Positions 8,201 to 8,880 of a stretch of DNA of 8,880 bases are shown here, in pieces. A program made the translations under genes and the position numbers. Position 1 is the first letter of the stretch. Every line of letters begins with the position of its first letter. Under the pieces are notes generated by a model. The model made no database searches. It saw only the letters and a program-made list of their open reading frames with translations, and was not told the origin of the DNA. Source of the DNA: an uncultured Ignavibacteriota bacterium (GTDB lineage: Bacteria > Bacteroidota > Ignavibacteria > Tepidaquicellales > Tepidaquicellaceae); the NCBI GenBank assembly GCA_903901375.1, contig CAIUQV010000670.1, positions 1 to 8,880 on the forward strand. Reading direction: 5' to 3'.

Positions 8201-8880
8201 GCACCTTCGTGCGGTGGTACAGCATTAACGTACACAGGTGCGGGAGCATACTCATTATATCCGATTTACCTGAGTGTTGGCTTGCTTGCAGCGTCGAGCG
8301 TACAGGGCAATACATTCCAGAATGTAAATTTAACAACGAGTCCTGCAGCCAGTTCATCTGCATTCTACAGACCAATTTACGCTGCAGCGGGTTATGTAAA
8401 TATAGGAAACTTAAGCGGAAATACGATTGGTTCGGGAACGGGTAACGGAAACATATCCCTGACGATGAATACTTCAACATCAACATACACATTAGCGATG
8501 ATTTATCATATAGGTATTGGTGCGATAATGAACAACACTATAGGAAGTATTACAATTGGAGGTACATCGACAGGAACTGCAGATTTATATACAGGTATTT
8601 ATTATTCGAATTCCACAGTAGGACAAATTTATACAGTTAGTAATAACCTTATAGGAAGTCTAGCAACGGCTAATTCGATTCAATGTACAAATCAGGTAAG
8701 TTATCATGCTATCAGAGGTATTTATTATCTGAACGGTACAGGAACAACTAATTATATAACTAATAACATAGTTTCAAACCTGACGTCAACAAGCACTATT
8801 TCAGGAACTACGGGACTTGTTTCAGTTTATGGAATACAGCATAACAGTGCTACGATGGCACCGATGACAATGTCGGGTAA
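2234..8880 (+). CDS. Giant secreted double beta-helix surface protein, adhesin-like (partial)
   Basis: The ATG at 2234 opens a frame with no stop for 2215 codons to the right edge. The N-terminus MKRLSTLFIAVVSLVTVLTY is a basic start plus hydrophobic core, so export is likely; no clear cleavage site is visible. Parts in order: MAM/cleaved-adhesin-like domain (53-212, MYSESFDG...LDDVSYG); BNR-associated copy 1 (219-365); GEVED-like domain (370-525, VDWNNNNSFLDPGEY and GEQEDYTV); BNR-associated copy 2 (529-675); beta-helix 1 (680-1563) with FTFDGIDI near its start and DIGAHEF at its end; Ig-like linker (1570-1695); beta-helix 2 from about 1715, with VTIDGNN at 1807-1813. Charged residues are sparse and Asn, Thr, Ser, Gly and Tyr dominate. 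Such proteins usually sit on the cell surface or are released, and bind glycans or other cells. In this group a C-terminal secretion (type IX) sorting domain would be expected beyond the edge; it is not seen here. No catalytic site is recognisable, so 'adhesin-like' is inference. No Shine-Dalgarno sequence precedes the start. Confidence 0.93.
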   Translation, partial: MKRLSTLFIAVVSLVTVLTYGFYFPFNESSSGLKTVMTPTSLSPLNVQTPNVMYSESFDGTTFPPTGWTATAIVGTTYNWTRSTAGTLPTCSPHSGAGMAYYNSYNSSSGNYAILVTPSFSLTSGTGQVSFWMYRDPGYSTSYDSICVYVNTSASLTGATFLGNVLRYTATANWYQFTYTIPASFNTATNYIIFKAWSQLGNNMYLDDVSYGNISSGPMGYVSSTTTKLNPGMPYTPGTTNSQIVQVAVTDTGMTSPFQINRLRFSTNGCNNPATDITNAKLWYTRSGSSFSTSRQYGTSIANPNGVMNFNDTATLDPNATNYFWLTYDISGSAPLMDSLNASCDSIIGSSPMGGVVPTVTYQVGGNAIDNYCIGTFTNSGLAYGIYVANVNFGSINNTSVCPSPTPYVWSRYTNLSTTVRQNNPYPITITNQNIGNPNATAFGIYVDWNNNNSFLDPGEYIPTTVIPGNVTTTATATINVPSNATIGSHRMRIRANLSSAPGAANVCAALTYGEQEDYTVIVSADTSMTYASSTTTQTNILSVFLPAVNQQIIGLQVVTSGNTNPISATSFSFGTNGSTNPATDISNAKLFFTGTNPNFLTTTQVGATVNAPNGPFTIAGSSQLSSGVNYFWLTYDVPSGAVIGDSLDAQCNSVTVGGNTYIPTVIAPPGKRGIIGNAICGTQSIPGTFPSIAAAINALNAQGTMTCPVVFNVAAGYREVASNLTITATGTASNTVTFQKSGTGANPYIVAGVGTGTYDGVIKLYGASYFTFDGIDIRDTSSNTTTTMQMEWGYAFLRPSGVLANQYNTIKNCNISLNKTNTATYGIYSSNINTAGTAQTITAASGTNSYNQFLSNNISNCYGGIYLYSPSDGTFPFSLEDQSNVISNTGGSGRNSITNFGGSTTTAYGIYAYYQCNPTITNTYINSRGGVNSTGYLYGIYNYAYNNSGNIVVSGDTVTLADTTSSVGYQYGIYNYTYYCADNIVTNNVVKDCSNPTTSSYYSYYFYNYTASGSQLYVRNNIFTGNKVINNTYGVAASSTGYKYDIYNYLYASNKNYVYNNLDSGNTVLGTTAYSYYQFYNAGLADTAICNQNRIVNNTICGTTATATIYGLYPSSYQSYLFSQVDSNTVSNNTSPSTSSAYYYCLYNNASSANIDMSGNTISGNVLNGSGYLYSIYFSPTASPPIGSVENITNNTITNQQHITATGTGYTYGIYHGGSSAGTVNINNNTVTGFTSAAATIYYGIYQIGSPTNWVNMNNNKIGNFTTGGASSVYGLYNNPSATTQASFTQDSIFNLSSLGGTVYGLYSVNGNPVTVTKNRINGLSSTLTTGVVYGLYLSGGTVNNVYNNIITDLTTPASTSIAPAIAGIYISSGTYNNLYNNTVYLKAASTGTTFGTAALYVNTTYNLDLRNNILVDNSTPGTTSGVAAAYRRSSTTLTTYLTGNNNCLYAGTPSANHLLYYDGTNSDQTLAAYKTRVIPRDNNSISELPPFVNSTTAPYDLRIQTGIATGLESGGQTLSAPLASVNVTDDAYGTARYPNSGYPVGGFTPTAPDIGAHEFGGLRTNSVGPVISYTPLGIGGTTNRTFSNVAITAPAGVNTTTGTKPRVYYKRSTDGTSINDNTNATDGWKYAEANGTSSPFDFTIDYSLLFGGTGVTAGNTIQYFVVAQDLNGTPNVSANQATFTTAPTSVALIAANTPITNYLSYTIGTATFSGTIPVGTGQTYTSLTGAGGIFAALNAGTVSGDITISVTSDLVEDGTNALNALNETGAGKYKVSIVPSSASLKTISGWVSTQAMIRLNGVRRVTIDGNNGLGAKYLTFRNKSNGTANPVIQFQNETGVDTLKNCTIEGANYGTSSGLVYFGTTTLATGFGNDSICVNSCDIRNRSDSTAVYANGIYSLGTSTTLLTYNNNNSIINNNIYNYFYDAGSFIAGVYLSSYNTNWNISGNSFYQTVSRTCASATSVCDIYSSSTLNNDIRITNNYFGGTAPSCGGTALTYTGAGAYSLYPIYLSVGLLAASSVQGNTFQNVNLTTSPAASSSAFYRPIYAAAGYVNIGNLSGNTIGSGTGNGNISLTMNTSTSTYTLAMIYHIGIGAIMNNTIGSITIGGTSTGTADLYTGIYYSNSTVGQIYTVSNNLIGSLATANSIQCTNQVSYHAIRGIYYLNGTGTTNYITNNIVSNLTSTSTISGTTGLVSVYGIQHNSATMAPMTMSG
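2888..3328 (+). repeat. BNR-associated domain, copy 1 (residues 219-365)
   Basis: This segment starts MGYVSSTTTKLNPG and carries TNGCNNPATDITNAKLWYT (267-285) and NYFWLTYDI (322-330). The pattern matches the domain often found N-terminal to BNR-repeat neuraminidases, a small beta-sandwich also used in large surface proteins. The second copy begins about 310 residues later, and matching motifs are offset by 308-309 residues. No BNR (Asp-box) propeller follows, so sialidase activity is not implied. Confidence 0.75.
3341..3808 (+). other. GEVED-like domain (residues 370-525)
   Basis: The segment begins DNYCIGTF, contains VDWNNNNSFLDPGEY (447-461) and closes with GEQEDYTVIV (514-523). This start, middle and end set is typical of GEVED domains of secreted Bacteroidota-group proteins; here the name-giving motif reads GEQED. 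The Asp/Asn cluster at 448-457 resembles a calcium-binding loop, but that is inference. It lies between the two BNR-associated copies. Its role is unknown; in the family it accompanies surface and secreted multi-domain proteins. Confidence 0.8.
3818..4258 (+). repeat. BNR-associated domain, copy 2 (residues 529-675)
   Basis: This starts MTYASSTTTQTN and repeats the landmarks of copy 1: TNGSTNPATDISNAKLFFT (576-594) and NYFWLTYDV (630-638). The shared TNPATDI-NAKL core is almost identical between copies, while the outer strands have diverged. This points to an internal duplication or to capture of two related modules. It leads directly into beta-helix 1. Confidence 0.75.
4709..6346 (+). repeat. 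17-copy YG(I/L)Y repeat array in beta-helix 1 (residues 826-1371)
   Basis: A Tyr-Gly-Ile/Leu-Tyr motif or close variant recurs, with its Gly (or equivalent) at residues 827, 865, 910, 940, 973, 1006, 1046, 1079, 1112, 1146, 1176, 1214, 1245, 1276, 1306, 1336 and 1369. Most steps are 30-34 residues; the longest is 45. Between motifs there is usually an Asn-rich turn plus a short hydrophobic strand (NNTI-, GNTV-like), as in parallel beta-helix coils. Copies 6, 7, 8, 10 and 11 lack the Gly but keep the final Tyr. Charged residues are rare across the array. I infer a stacked solenoid with an aromatic ladder; the sequence shows the period, not the fold. Confidence 0.8.
6896..6922 (+). other. Choice-of-anchor-Q-like closing motif DIGAHEFGG (residues 1555-1563)
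   Basis: PDIGAHEF after a stretch with ARYPNSGYPVG is the usual end of choice-of-anchor-Q-type beta-helix modules, where it commonly reads PDIGAxE. Here it sits inside the protein, followed by an Ig-like linker and a second helix, so it marks a module boundary and not the end of the chain. Confidence 0.7.
6941..7318 (+). other. Ig-like linker domain (residues 1570-1695)
   Basis: The segment starts GPVISYTPLG and has alternating hydrophobic strands, including PRVYYKRSTDG and TIQYFVVAQDLNG, ending near TTAPTSVAL. This is typical of an Ig-like beta-sandwich ('YYxVxAxDxxG' type) that spaces modules in surface proteins. It separates the two beta-helices. The exact family is not certain. Confidence 0.55.
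7922..8839 (+). repeat. GIY repeat array in beta-helix 2 (residues 1897-2202, at least 9 copies)
   Basis: The second helix opens near residue 1715 with VGTGQTYTSLTGAGGIFAAL and VTIDGNN (1807-1813). Gly-Ile-Tyr motifs or variants then recur, with the Gly position at 1898, 1935, 1968, 2010, 2047, 2089, 2121, 2162 and 2200. Steps are 32-42 residues, longer and less regular than in helix 1. Several copies replace Gly with Asp, Pro or Met, and the last ends GIQ. The array is still running at the window edge, so the copy number is a minimum. Confidence 0.7.

Noticed and set aside
8209..8445. 78-codon plus-strand open frame
   Set aside because: It overlaps the giant reading frame in another phase and has no independent coding signal.
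8073..8492. 139-codon open frame on the minus strand
   Set aside because: It lies wholly inside the giant plus-strand gene and has the Ser/Leu/His/Tyr-rich composition expected of the opposite strand of its repeats.

Overview
The window holds two protein-coding genes, both cut by a window edge, separated by about 1.06 kb of AT-rich non-coding DNA. They are transcribed away from each other. I see no tRNA, rRNA, CRISPR array, insertion sequence or phage gene.

The DNA is AT-rich and neither start codon has a convincing Shine-Dalgarno sequence. The minus-strand protein resembles an uncharacterised helical family that I know mainly from Bacteroidota and Ignavibacteria. The plus-strand protein has the surface-protein layout of the same group: MAM/cleaved-adhesin-like, BNR-associated, GEVED, beta-helix and choice-of-anchor-Q-like modules. 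The best guess is therefore the Bacteroidota/Ignavibacteria-Chlorobi group, perhaps Ignavibacteria. No marker gene in the window proves this.

Layout: (1) 1-1171, minus strand: the first 390 residues of a cytoplasmic, Lys/Asn/Phe/Leu-rich, mostly helical protein of unknown function, with its C-terminus beyond the left edge. (2) 1172-2233: intergenic DNA with stop codons in all frames. It has a GC-containing hairpin at 2039-2070, a long imperfect inverted repeat at 1880-1944, and a small inverted repeat flanked by 9-base direct repeats near the minus-strand start. (3) 2234-8880, plus strand: one uninterrupted reading frame of at least 2215 codons, still open at the right edge. It encodes a giant secreted, probably surface-attached protein.

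The order of parts in the giant protein is: hydrophobic N-terminal signal; MAM/cleaved-adhesin-like lectin fold (about residues 53-212); BNR-associated domain copy 1 (219-365); GEVED-like domain (370-525); BNR-associated domain copy 2 (529-675); first beta-helix ending in a choice-of-anchor-Q-like DIGAHEF motif (680-1563); Ig-like linker (1570-1695); second beta-helix (1715 to the edge). Both helices are marked by a recurring Gly-Ile/Leu-Tyr motif: 17 copies in the first, mostly 30-34 residues apart, and at least 9 in the second, 32-42 residues apart.

The two genes show no functional link beyond sharing the intergenic region. The most notable content is the periodic Tyr/Asn-rich repeat array and the tandem double-helix architecture. 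The modules are individually familiar, and I see no clear evidence of a wholly new multi-gene system.
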